DNA from: Neodontobutis hainanensis
Lineage: Eukaryota > Chordata > Actinopteri > Gobiiformes > Odontobutidae
DNA length: 64,000 bases
Direction of reading: 5' to 3'
Assembly: GCA_024349245.1 (NCBI GenBank)
Contig: JALDNG010000429.1
Span: 62,001-126,000, forward strand
The position numbers and the translations under genes are program-made. A model generated the notes under the pieces. It saw only the letters and a list, made by a program, of their open reading frames with translations. It searched no databases and was not told where the DNA came from. Below are positions 35,936 through 49,155 of the stretch, piece after piece. The first letter of the stretch is position 1. Each line of letters begins with the position of its first letter.

Positions 35936-38900
35936 ATAGAATTTTTTGTTCAAATATGAATTTGAATAAAATGATGAATAAACACAAATAAAATGTAAAT
36001 ATTTTACTTTTTTTGTTCATAATTTTTAAAATTTTACAATATATAATATCTGTAAATTTCATGAAGCAACATTTTTAATTTTGCTTATTTATCATAAAAG
36101 TTATTGAAAAATCAATAAGAAATTCACAGATAATAAAAAATAAACCTATTTTACTCAAATGATAAAAAAATAAAATTTACATCGCCAAGTATGGATGAAG
36201 TTGTTCAAAGACGTTTTCAAACAAATTATTTAAGAAAATAATCCAATTTACGATTATGTATATGAAGTTTCTAACTTTTCGACATTGTGAAATAATGTAG
36301 TTATTAATCCTTTTTTTAACCACGATACATAGATCAGAGAAGTTAGAATTATATTTCTGAATTGAATAGTTTTGGAATTTTTCAACAGTTTACTATGATC
36401 TATTGAAATTTTTAACATCAAAAATTTTTCAGAATTTAAATTATATTTTTTTTATTAAAGCTTTTAATTAACATTATTTGGCATGAATTTTTGATCTCGT
36501 TAAAATTTTTGAAGTCTTTCAACCTTTGTCAAGTTTTTATTAATTTTTATTTTAAATTACATCAACTTTCATATCAAGAAAAAGAGCAATTGGGATTGAG
36601 ATTTATGATGACACAGAATAAAATCATTTTGATAATTTAAAAAAATATAATTTTAATCCAATGTCAAAATTTTATCAAATTGATGTAATTATACTTTTAA
36701 TTTTTTCCATGACAAACAAAACTTAACTGGGACTTTTTCTTCTACGTCAACGACATATTTATGAATTTTATAAAAAGATGACCATTTGTGACACTTCGCT
36801 TGATCATACTTTGAATACTAAAACGTAACTACGAAACGAAGGCCGAAAAGAGACTTAGTAGTGTAAAACATATATTTTCAGATGAACCTACTTTGAATCG
36901 GTATTTAAGGATAAAACGAGGTAAATTTATTTTGGGTTTCAGAATTTCACTGGAATTTATGATTTTCAAATTATTTGAGTCTTGAAGAAGATTAAATTAA
37001 ATTATGACAGTCGGAAATCATTTGAAAACAGATTATGAAAAAAAACGATGATAACTATTTTATTGTTTTTACAATCTACAAATCTGAAAGAGAAGTAGAT
37101 ACTTAAATTCAAATAGGATTTCATAAAATTTAAAATCCTTAAACTATTTAGAGAGAATATAAAAAGTATCTTGATCGAATATTGAGAGTGAAGTTACTGA
37201 TATTTCTTCAGTTTATGTTGGTTAACTTGATACAATATCGATGAATAATAATTAGATAAAATATAATTAAGAAAGTTGAAAAATATTCTGAAATTATGTC
37301 CAGTTTTAGTGTTTTTCATTTTTATTTAAAAATGTATCATTCGATGCTCGTTATTTTAACTCTAGAGAGGTTATCCCATATTTTGCAAAAAAATTTTATT
37401 TCTAAAATAACTTTTATAACTCATAATTATTGAACAATATCTTTTGACAATGCACAAAACTGTAAAAAATATTTCTTTTTTTATCAAATTTCAAGACGTA
37501 TTCGCATATTTCAAGTTACATAAACTTAAAAAACTTCCAACGTTGAATTTGTACACAAATTGGTTTTATACATAAAACCATAAGAATAAAAAAAATAATT
37601 TTTCAAAAAACTATTTAAGATGTAACTTAATATATTTTTGTGTTTAACGAGATTTTTACATGCTAAAAATATTATAAACGTTATAATTTAAATAAATAAA
37701 CAAATCATTCCACGAGCTTTATGAGAGAAATTGAAGAAAATATTTTTTATTAACATTCCTCAAACAAATTTCTTTGAGATATCAATAAATAAAATCAAAG
37801 AAAATTTTCAATTCTTTAAATATTCTTTGAAAATTTTAAAAAATATTTCAGTTGAATTCAAATGCTGAAAATTAGAAATGAAACTTTTGATTTAACCATC
37901 TCTTTTATTTTCAATTTAAATGCTTTGTTTGATTTTTGCTATTTAAGAAGTGAAACAGTTTCTTCTGATAACAGTTGAAATATATTTTGAATTATGAACA
38001 TTTTTAAACAACATATATACGACATTCAAACGAATTTTTGTTAACTCGTCTGCCAATTTAATAATCTAGCAAAAACAGGAACTTTTGAATCGTAACTTCA
38101 AATAAATTTGAAGACTGAAAAATGATAAATCAAGATAGGTTTCCACATTTCTGATGTACATTGAATACGACCATATAAATGGTTACTAATTTAATTTTAT
38201 TTCAGCAAAAATAAAGATAATCTAACTGCACGATAGATTGATTAAATGTGAAATTTATTTTTATCACAATTTTAAAAGTTAAAATCTATGTCAGAAAATT
38301 CAACTTTTATAAATTTTATTTCTTGTTGATTTGACGATCATATGTGAAAATTTAAATCAGAGCGCGAAAAAAGAATTAAAAAAAATTTCTCTTTCATTCA
38401 TTTTTATAGTTTTAACAGTAGTATTATCAAATTAATAATAGCTAACATCAATATTTATTGTTTCATAACTCAGATAAAAAACAATGAGACAAAAATAGTT
38501 TATTTCCACCCACGGTTTTCTAATTATAAACTCACATTTAAAAATTGAGAAAATTTACTTTTAAAGTTAAAGAAGAAATACAATGCATGTTAATTCTTTT
38601 TGAGTTGAAATAAAAAACTTTATTTTAACTCTACTCTTTTTTCAGCGATTTTAAACTTGTGATAAATGATGGCTGGTATTAAGATTTTTTATATTCACTC
38701 AAAATTAATATTTTTAGCTTTTTCTTAGTATTCATGATAAGCGTTAAAGATTTATCATACCTTAAAACCGATAACTATCGAAAAGGGAATTTGTATTCAC
38801 ACGCCACCCTTTCACTTATATTGTAAGATATTCTTAACTTCTCATAGTTAAAAAATTTTTGAAACCGCAAGTTATAAATGTAACAAAGCACGTTTAATAA

Positions 38901-39639
38901 AATTTTTTTTTCAATATATAATTTTAATTTTCAATAAAATCACAAAATTAAATTTTTGACTGCTTCTAAATAATTTAAAAAAGCGATGACCTGCAATTTT
39001 CTATTCATGAATTATTCAAAATAATAATTTAGAGTGAAAAACAATATTTTTTGATTTTCATCTTTTGAAAGAAAAGTTCTCTATACATCAAAGATTTTCT
39101 CAAATTTATCAATAACGAGGGTTTCAAAACTTTTAATCTCTTTACACCATATTTATGGATAATATTAAATTAATAACGTGAGTTTTGAAGTCAATAAATA
39201 AAAATTTATAAAAAAATAGAATTTAGATAAGATAATAGTGAACAACCAACTGTAGTATAACATGGTAAAATTCAATTTCGTAATTTTAGAAATGATTATT
39301 TGAGTTTTTAACACTATAAATTAATAATGTGATATTTAATCAGAGTGACTAAATTACAAATTTATTCTCAATAAAAATGTTTGAAAAAAGAAAATTATTT
39401 GAGATTATAATCACAGATAATTCATCAATAAATGTAAATACACTAAATCAACTATGTGATACGTGGGTAATATCAATCAATATAACAATAATTTAACTCT
39501 AACATTATCGAACGACAGCACTCTGCACGCGTAGTTTCAGTACCTATGTCGCTTTGGCACAGATGAACGCATATTAAAATAACCAGCGAAAAAGCTGTTC
39601 GTAGAATCTAGCATCTTATTCTTGTCTTTTTATGAAAAT
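35936..39639. other. Very AT-rich intergenic stretch
   Basis: About 3.7 kb of low-complexity AT-rich DNA. No gene, RNA or repeat family recognised. Confidence 0.45.
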
Positions 39640-40810
39640 TCATTGTGCAGGATGGTTACTTTGAAAAAGTGTTTGTAGTGCGTAATCTCAGAATTCGACA
39701 GAGTTGGTAGCTCTTGCCTCTCCTTCAGATGTAAATAGAAAATTATTCCATCCTTTTATCCGAAAATTGAAGGGCTGGAATTCTCAAAGGGTCCTGCCAA
39801 CTGCCAACCTAGAATATATATGTTCAAAATTAGATAACAACAATGGCATCTTCACATGGTCAGAAATGTTGACAGCTAGTGTCAGAAAAGCAATTATAAC
39901 ATCTGCCGATGTAACTATAGCTAACGCAGGCAAGCAGTGAACAGCCATACGTAACTGTCATTATTCTAATTGTCCACTTTCATACCGAATTCATTAATGT
40001 TTTGAATGAAACTTTGAGCAAGATAAAAATTAAAGCAAAAAATTGTTGTGTAAGGAAAAGCTTTTCTGAATAAACTTATTTCTCGATTCATAAAATCAAG
40101 AAGTATTCTCCCAGGTGCGTCTTGAGCAATTATTCTCTTAATTTCATACATGATGGGATAATACTGATGTTTTATCGGTTCGTATAATGGAGTAAATAAT
40201 AGAAACGTTTATGCAGGGCGAGTTCAAACGTTTGACTGTATTTTTGAAAAAATATGGACCGTACCATCTTATATACTAATCCTGCTATCCAAAGTTTAAT
40301 TATAGGAAATCCATCGAAGAGCTCTTTAATGCCCACCATAACAGCCGATGAATACTCGATCTGAATAGTTGAAACAATTTGCTGAAATTCGTCGGGGATG
40401 TTGAATCCCATGTCTGCTGGAGGCTGTGGAAGGGATATCGAAGACTCAAATTGAGGCATTTGACATTTAGTTCAATTTCACTTTGAGAGATATTTTCTTT
40501 GGAATGACCGTGAGTATGCTTGAATCAAAGTGCATACATACTGAATCTATGATGTCAGTTGGTTCAGAGAGAAATTTGGCGATTTTGTACTTCATCTTAG
40601 CCACAGCTTGTTGTGCTTAAATTTTATCCTTTTTACCATATTGATTATGTATAGGATCACAATTGCCCACGATGTAGTCGTTTTTACTTGTTAGATATGC
40701 CTAACCTCTGTTATTCTGGCAGGATTTGCAACCTCGTTGATGATTCACATTCGTGTCCTCTCAATTCTTCACAAATCTATATTGCTTGCGAAACGAAAAT
40801 GGTTTGCCTT
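39640..40810 (-). pseudogene. Broken MULE transposase with FLYWCH-like N-terminus
   Basis: Mutator-like elements carry FLYWCH zinc fingers ahead of a MULE DDE transposase. On the minus strand, in order: a remnant CEELRGHECESSTR (FLYWCH-like) and DPIHNQYGKK near 40660; a spacer ending SLPQPPADMGFNIPDEFQ; GLVYKMVRSIFFQKY near 40260, matching the family DGTFKxxPxxFxQxY block with the catalytic Asp lost; RILLDFMNREISLFRKAFPY near 40090, matching the DFExA block; and FNFRIKGWNNFLFTSEGEAR plus ATNSVEF near 39740, matching WNxxxxxxxxRTNNxVExW. Stops and frame changes are frequent, so it is dead. No terminal repeats were seen. Confidence 0.75.
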
Positions 40811-43800
40811 TTGATGTCCTCCAAATTTTATTTTATTATAATTTATTGTAATATAACTCTTATATGTAGATTAATATTTCAAATAGATATCTGCGAGATC
40901 GGACAGGGAGGTAAGAAAAAATTTCTCTTGAATCATTTTAAGGATTTGATTTTTCATATCATAAAGATAAGAGAATACCTAAAAACACCAGGACGGATAA
41001 TATGACTGTATAAGAATAGTTCAAGAGCAACTGATTATATTATTCCTCAGCGTAGTCATTTGATATGCTTATTTTACATATGCGAGTGATATACGAAGTG
41101 CGAGTTTACGTGTCGCCTTAGTAAGTTCCCGTACACAGATATAAATATGATAATTCAATATGAAATTGAGTTTTTACTTTTATTTATTCATAATAAATGG
41201 TATTCTAAAAAGAAAAACTAAAAATTATAATTTGATTTTAAAAGATTTCGATTTTAACTCGTGGACTAAAAATACCATCTATGGAGGAATTTTATATTAA
41301 TAATTGGCAAGCCCTTTTATGAAACATATCTGAAAAAATTAATTTAAAATATTACCATTTTAAACTCACAATTTAATTTAATTCTCATTATTTTAATCAC
41401 GGTAAAATCAAAATTCAACAACCTTGTATTCATGTATATTATAAAAATTTTATGCAAAATCTAGTATTTTAAGAAGGTAGATATGAAAAAATAATAAGGA
41501 TGATTTAAGACCAATAAATTCTCTTATCGTTTGAAAATTTTAGTGTTTAGTTGTGTAAATAGAATATCTACATATTTTGAATGATAAATTTTCATATATT
41601 GAAAGTTTAAATGTTTGATCTTGTAATTCTGAGTTTGAATATTTGAAAGATAATTTATCATAAGTTGAGAAACATAAACATAATGCTTTCATCAATTATT
41701 TAGAACTTCGAAAGAGTAATATTACACGTAAATCTACTTTGTGTAAACTTATTAAAACAAATAATATTGGATTAAATATTATTTAATTGAATGGAAATGA
41801 TCAGAGTGATAAAACTAGCTTTTAACGATCTCAAAATTCATAACTATAGAATTTTTTATTTATATAGATGTTTGAAGAGCATTAAATACGAAGGTATAAA
41901 TAAATAGAAAGTAAATGTTTCGAACGGAACTACAAAGCTAATAAAATGTTTTTATAAGTGAATAGTTAAAATTTTGTGCAATTTTGTTTAATTTGAAGAT
42001 GCTGAATTTAGTTTGTTGAATAAATCAATCTGAATAAATTTTCTTAACGATTTAAATCTGATGCCAACAAAGAACATTTTTTATTGCAACTGAATTATTC
42101 GTATACACGAATCAAAAATTAGGTTTGTGTAGGTTTTTTGTTATATGCTATTTTTAAAGTGATTTTAGAATAATTCAAACACCAAAAAATTTCTCTGAAT
42201 AATAGAATTATAAATCTAACAAAAATTACACTTTAAACCTCATCAACTTCTTATTTAAATATGTTTTAACTTATTTATCGCTCATGTCCATTTTTCTAGC
42301 TTATAAACAGTCAATATATCAACATATTTTCACTAAAAAAACTGTTAAAGTTTAACGTGCAAACCAAAAATGTTAAAATGGTTAACGAAGAGTATTTTCT
42401 TTCAAAAATATTTAAATTAGTACTGCAAATACATCGGATAGTTTTTTGAACCTTAAAATGTAGGAGAAAAAACTGGATAATGTATGAGTAAAAATGTTTT
42501 ATCGATTCTTATTAATCAAAGTTCACAAGTTTTAAATGTCATAAAATCACTATGTTTAACTAATTTTAATAAATATTATTTTACAAATAAATAAAAAAAT
42601 ATATAATGGTTAAATTTGACATGAACACTCGAACCTACATCTTTTTAAGATTTGAAATTTAAAAAAACAATATTTTTTATGTTCAGATTTGAGAATAGAC
42701 TTGTTACCTTAGATTTATCATTCGAATCAATTTATCAGTAAAATAATAAAATTTAATCATTTTTTAGGCAAAATATTAAAAAATATACATCAGTATGTTC
42801 AATAAATTGCCAAAGTACAAAATTTTTGGAATTAATTAAAACCTTAAAAGTTAAGGAACTATTATTTTAATTTCTCCACGCATTTTAGAATAATCTCATT
42901 TGACATTTTAAATAAATAATGTAAATTATCAAGTATAAAATTTAAAATGGACAAAATGTATCATTTTGAATCAAAAATAATAATATGAAAAGATTCCACG
43001 TAACCATGAAATTTTTAGTTCTCAAATTGAAAAAACAAATTTTAAGGAAAATATTTTAGAAATGCATGTATAGTTTACTTTTCAACAGTGAGTTTATCTC
43101 ATTATACTTATTGATGAAAAATTCAAATGATTTATTTCAAATATAATCACATGGAAACAATCCGATTTGCAGATTCAGCATATGAAGTTATTACCTAAAA
43201 TTTACTTTTACCATTTCATATCTTGTAAAGCAAAATGTAAATAATTTATAATTAACTTTAACATAAAAATTCATCGAATTTTACATTTACAAATTTAAAG
43301 AAAATTTTGGATAGATTTATTTGAATTTAAGAAATATATTTTCAGCATAGAAATGAATTTGGGATAAACTCAACAAAATACTTTTGATAAAATATAAAAT
43401 GAAAATATTTTAAAACGTAAATATAATTACAAGAATAAAAACAAAATTATGAATTTAAATGTGATTTAATTAAAATATGAAAACAAATAATTTAAAGAAA
43501 TTTTGATAAATCACAAGCCGAAAATTATAATTTATATAGATTTTCAAAAATTAAAATAATAAATTTTTTTCATTTGTATCCGAGTTGCGTAAATTCAATA
43601 ATCACGTTGATGTTTTCATGTTCACCAGATACCATATTTAAGAGTAAAGAGTTAAACAATCTTATTTACCTTTAAAAGTTGAAATAGGAGAACTTAAAGA
43701 ACAATAAATCAAAGTTATTTCTTGATCTTCTAGCTTTTGAAAAATATTAATTTACAAAATTAGCATGTATCAATTTTTAAGCTTGAAAAATTCTCTTAAA

Positions 43801-46239
43801 TTTATTTAAAACATGAAAAATATTTTTTACAAAGACAAATCTTTTGAATTTGATATTTTAACAGTTTATGAATTTTAATTTCTTAAATATAACAAAAAAA
43901 GAATTATAGGAATTCAACCTTTTGATATATATTAAATAAGGTTTAAATTAAAAAATATTTTTCAAAAAATTCATTTAGTTTCAATGATTTTATGTCAAAG
44001 ATACTTTAAGAAATTACTTAAAAGGATTTTTGTCGAATTCATCTCTAATTCCTTATTTCATAGAAAAATATTATGCTTTTCTCTTTCGCATGGATTTTTT
44101 CATTTTTATTTAATTTTAAATAAATAATTTCTAATTTTGAATATTCTATTTTTTTTAAGAAACAAAAATCAGTTTGATATTTAATCGCAGTCAGAATTTC
44201 AAAAACTATCAATTTTTCGAAGAACCCCACAATCACTAATTTCAATCTTTAATCTCTTAAAGATTGGAAATTTTTTGATTCATAAAAATCATATTGAAAT
44301 TTATTTATTGTCTAACATAAAATTTATTACCTCCGAAATTAAAAATTATCAATCGATTCAAGATGACATCTTGTTGTATGAAAAGATCGAAATTTTATAA
44401 ATGATAAAAGAACTTAAAAATATATTCACTAAAATTATTTCTTCATGTATTTTCATTTTATGTGAGTGTTATGTGCTAGAATTTATACTCAAAACAGTCT
44501 TCAAATGCTTATTCTCATGTATATTCAAATTCGGCATAGTAGAATATTTCGTAAAAACAACATTATCTTTTTGAGTTATCCTCATAAGAATTTGATTATT
44601 TCACGTACACTGATTGACTGCCTTTTTGTGTTTAATTGATTTTCATAAATTAATTTGATCTTGTTCAGAGAATGCTTTTAAATTTTGCAAGATTCAAACC
44701 AATAAAAATAAATTCATAAAATGAGAATTTTATTGATTTCAATTTAAGAAAAACTTTAATAAATGTTAAATCATGTAGAAATTATGCAGTATCAATCAAT
44801 CCAAACAAGTAAAAACTTTGATTGTATTTTTATCGATTTTATCAGAGAAAACCAAATTATTTAATTTTTCAATGGAGTTTAAAAATATTTTATGTTTCAA
44901 AATCTTTGATAAAGATTTGTAACATTCTCAAAATACCGTGTTCAATTGGTTAAAACCTGGAGAATATTTTTTGGATCATTATAAATAACTTTAACATTGA
45001 AATTTTCATAACATATACACACAAATAATATTATTAAGAGGTGTTAGATTTAAACTGCATGTTTTATGTAATAGTTCTATAAATTTATACTTATCACTAT
45101 AAGAGGTCGATAAAAGAAAAAAATTCCTTAAGTTTGAATAAATTTTGTTGAGGTAAAAAATTGCGACAAGTTTAATTTATTTTTTTATAATATATCTTTT
45201 CTTAATTTCATTCTTTTCATAATACAACGAATCATGACGTTTTAGTTTAATTCACACGAATAAAAAATTCTGGCTTTTTAAAAACTGATGAAAAACTTAT
45301 TTTTCCTAATCAACAATAAAATTCAAATTTATGCGGGTTGTTTGATTTTACTATTCGTCTTCAAGTAAATTAAAAGCATTAACTTTGCGTGAGATAATTA
45401 TTTTTTGTCTTTTTAATTGAAAATGTTCTTAATTCAAGAAATTAATGAATATTTCTTCGATTAAAAGTGATATATATATATATATATGTAAGGCTTACAA
45501 ATGAAATTCGCGCGTTCACTCAGTTGTGCTGATATAAATGTTATAAATTAGATCGTAAAAATGATATTTTTACTTTTTTTTATGAATATTTTTAAGATAT
45601 ATTGAATAAATTTTATAAAATATTTTTTTATCTTGTTAAAATTTTTTTCTCTATGGCATGCTGATAAAAAATAATAATTTGTATTAATTTCAAATTAATA
45701 TACGATTCAACATATAGATTGAGTTTTCAGATTTATTAACTTTCACACCTTTCAAGTGAAAGTTACATTCCATGTGATCGATCAAAATTAATAAATTTCA
45801 TTTACAATTTTAATATCGAAATAATTTCCAAGAGATTTCATTGAATTTTCAATGGAAACAACATAATATAAGAAATATTCTTTAAATTTAACATTTTGAA
45901 TAAATCTATTAAAAATATCAAAATATTCATCTATGGATTATGATGTAAAAAATTTAATATTAAATATATTTCATCTTTTTTCTTAAAATATATCACTAAA
46001 ATCACAATGTAATTTTTAAATTCATTTTTCTCAACTTAGAACATTATATTCTGAGCGAAAATTACATGATGTGACACCTACGATTTATCGAATATGTTTT
46101 CGTGGGCATGAGCTAAATATCATGAACTAATTAAAATGGCTTCATTTATTTTTTAAAACAAAAATATTATTTGTTCTATGAAAACGATTAAAATTTCTGA
46201 GATATCTCTTCACAGGTTTACAGATTTTCATTTATTCGA
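40811..46239. other. Very AT-rich intergenic stretch
   Basis: More than 5 kb with no recognised gene. A short (TA)n run lies near 45470-45490. Occasional 60-70 codon frames are composed of Phe, Ile, Lys and Asn and look like chance. Confidence 0.45.
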
Positions 46240-46460
46240 AGAGCAAGGATGAGAATAAAAACCTATCTGGGTATCTTTCGAAGAAAGTTTACGTTCAAAT
46301 ACGCTCTTTCGCACAACGCCTTTCCGGATTTTACTTCCTGTCGGCTCTCTTTCGTTTGTATATATCAGTAACAGGGTCGTTCGAGACTTACTCTCTCTCC
46401 TCCTCCATTTAAAGTAACTTTACCTTGCGTTATTGGTTCGCGTTGGCTCAGTATTTTTAT
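46240..46460 (+). repeat. Dispersed GC-richer repeat, copy 6
   Basis: Shares the head GAGCAAGGATGAG exactly with copy 2, then CTTTCGAAGAAAGTTTACG, TACGCTCTTTCGCA, TCGGCTCTCTTTCG, GAGACTTACTCTC and CTTTACCTTGCG. The CACCGGT tail region is not seen. Confidence 0.65.
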
Positions 46461-47504
46461 TAACTACAAGAAGATTACAGATAAACTAAAAATATATTAT
46501 CAGATGTTATCTTTACTCAATAAAAAGATCCTTATTGTTTAAATTAAAGCGAAAGAATTTATCTTGAGTTTTGATGATTGTAAAATTTGGTGAGATCTTA
46601 AAAATTTTTACGGTTCATTTAAATTAAAAATAGGAAAATTTTGTTATATTTTTTCTTTATCATCTGTAAATATATAAATATCGAAAATGAGGAATAAAAT
46701 ATGAAAGGTTTTAAATTTTTAAAGAATAAAAATTTCACTGCCAAAATTATTTTTTATCCTTTTCTATCTTTCACTAACTAGAAGATACTTTTTATCATAA
46801 TTTTTATTTGATTTAAAATGTATATAAAATATGTTCTCAAAATTATCAGGTGATCCAAAACAATTTGTTCGATTAAAAAGCGTTAAAAAATATTTACTTT
46901 TATAGGAGAAATAAATAAATAGATTATGAAACTTACTATTTAAAAAAAAGTTCATGGTTATTATGTCAAAAATAAAAACACCCATAATTATCACATAAAA
47001 TGTAAATAAGTATAAATTTAATTCTAAAATCCAAATTAAACTTAAATGATAGAGATTATCATCACTAACTGTAGAATCATAACTTCTAATCATAAGAATA
47101 GGTTTGAAAAAATATTTTTACAATTTTTTGAAGTTAGGTTTTACAGACATAAAAGAGATTTTATTGTTAAATCTTGTTTATGAAGGTAATGGTTAAGAAA
47201 ATCTTTATTTTTGTTGGATACCATGACCGAAACTGTTAAAATGCGTTTTTCTTTGATTACGGTCTGTTTCATTTGATCTAAAATATGGAAGGATAGTTTA
47301 AAATGTTGAATTATACTCTCTTACCAGTCGAAATAAAAGTATCTTAAATGATCAAAATTTCAAGTATTTTAAAATAAGTTCATAAAATTAACAAATTATT
47401 TATAAGTAATTATATTGTAACGACACCAATTTTCTTTCTTTCTTTGCATTTATCAATTGTGCAGGATAATCAGACTAGCAAACATTTCTGACTAGTACAT
47501 TCAA

Positions 47505-49155
47505 GTTGATAGTATTGCTTTTATAGATGAAAGAATAATTTTTTCTGGGTCAGTGAGTGGCTTAGATTTTATAATATCTCTCATGAGCATTTTTATGAAG
47601 CTAGAGATAAGTGAACTCACATAATATGTACAAAACCTCATTTTAAGCTAATCAAACTCAATCAAAATAAAGCTCTCCAAATGATCAGACATGATTTTGT
47701 ATTGGTATATGATCACAAAAATATCGACAGAATTTAATCATGGTCTTAAAAATGGAAAACCAGAATGATTTAAAGGATAGTTTGTGCAAGGATCATTGAA
47801 ACTAACCTGTTCATACCAATGAAATTTATTAACTTATATATATTGTCTTTTATAACTGTTCGGGACGATCATACGAAGGATTTATGGGTCTCCTCTCAAA
47901 TTAATTTTGATATTAGACACAGAACATCTTTTGATTGCTTAGACAATGTATGAATTCATATTCAGTCAATTCATTGAACTTCGATAGAGTTGTTTATTCC
48001 GGTATCCTTATAACTCTGACAAAGATTCGTAAATTCCCTTTATCATTTGATGTTGTTTCCTCACTAATTTTGTTTTGAAAGCAGTTTTTTGAACAATAAA
48101 TAGTAGTTAAAATTATAAAATATAAATTATCATAAATGTTCAGCCTATCCATAACGTTAATAATACATCACATAAGTTAAGTATATGTCTAACTAAAATT
48201 TGTAGTTTTACGTTGTTTTTATACAAATTAGTCAATTTTATCGCAACATTTCTTGAAATAGATAAGGTGAACAGCATCAAAAACATGATAATTAAATGTA
48301 TCTGTATATTATTGAACTCAAAAATTCATTTTTATTCATAAATTATTTGTAATAGTTTTTGTCAAACTTCAAAATGGAATAACAGCAAGTAATTTTGTGA
48401 TTTTTTATTTCTAGATTTATTTTTGTGGCTTGTAACCAGTAACCATCATAGGAATTTTTCTTAACAAGTATTGATCAAATTTTCATGATGCAACAATAAT
48501 GCAGAAAACTTTTCTATATTTCACAGAATAATTTGTCGACTATATTTAATGACATAAAAATATGAAAATATACTTTACTTTCAGTCTGTTTGAAGATGAA
48601 AATGAGCTCACATATGAAGAAATATGAAGCTAACATTGAATTTCTTTTTGGTAGATTGTTGTTACACTGATCTAATAAAATGAAAAAATAAATTCATTTC
48701 TGAGTTGACATTTAAGAATTTAATAGTTAACCATGCCCACTCAATTCTTTTGTGGAAATTTAAATGGAATAATATCTTGCAAATAAATTTACAATTACAT
48801 TAATTTTATCAAAGATTTATTTCATAATATATTTGGTTCTTATATTTTTAATATTGCTGTTGTGATTAGATTTGTCAACGGCTCAATTCTATTAAGAATT
48901 TTGATTATTATTGATTCCCTCCTAAATAAACTTTAAAATATTATTTTTGCATTATCCATTGCATAAAAATCATTTACAAAATCCCGTTCTGTTTTACTTA
49001 GGTTCGATTTTAAAAGCTATGATCGTAGATATAAATTTCTTGAAGTATCAATAAGTGTTCCTGTTACAGAAGTTAGATTCGTTCATACCGAACAATATTT
49101 TCTAAGTGGTGATAACCGACGTGGTAAAATAGTATTTTATTGTATGGATCAGTGA
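47505..49155 (+). pseudogene. Traces of a WD-repeat protein gene
   Basis: Several short frames resemble WD40 blades. VDSIAFIDERIIFSGSVSG (47505 on) and VNSLNFDRVVYSG (47965 on) look like the inner strands of F-box/WD40-type repeats. A cleaner segment at about 49001-49155 reads FDFKSYDRRYKFLEVSI, then PVTEVRFVHTEQYFLSGDNR and GKIVFYCMDQ, preceded by an acceptor-like TTACTTAG. The last segment faintly recalls the RRPV...G.l..D region of WDR74/NSA1. The pieces do not join by obvious tiny introns, so this may be one degraded gene, two, or partly chance. Confidence 0.3.

Noticed and set aside
39704..39940. Plus-strand frame with an EF-hand-like LDNNNGIFTWSEML
   Set aside because: It is antisense to the C-terminal part of the MULE transposase relic, whose minus-strand WN...NSVE block explains the sequence.
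46764..47093. 109-codon minus-strand frame (and similar at 34977-35258, 44045-44245, 50031-50219, 57129-57344)
   Set aside because: Composition dominated by Phe, Ile, Leu, Asn and Lys as expected from AT-rich DNA; no domain, no duplicate, no intron-joined partner.
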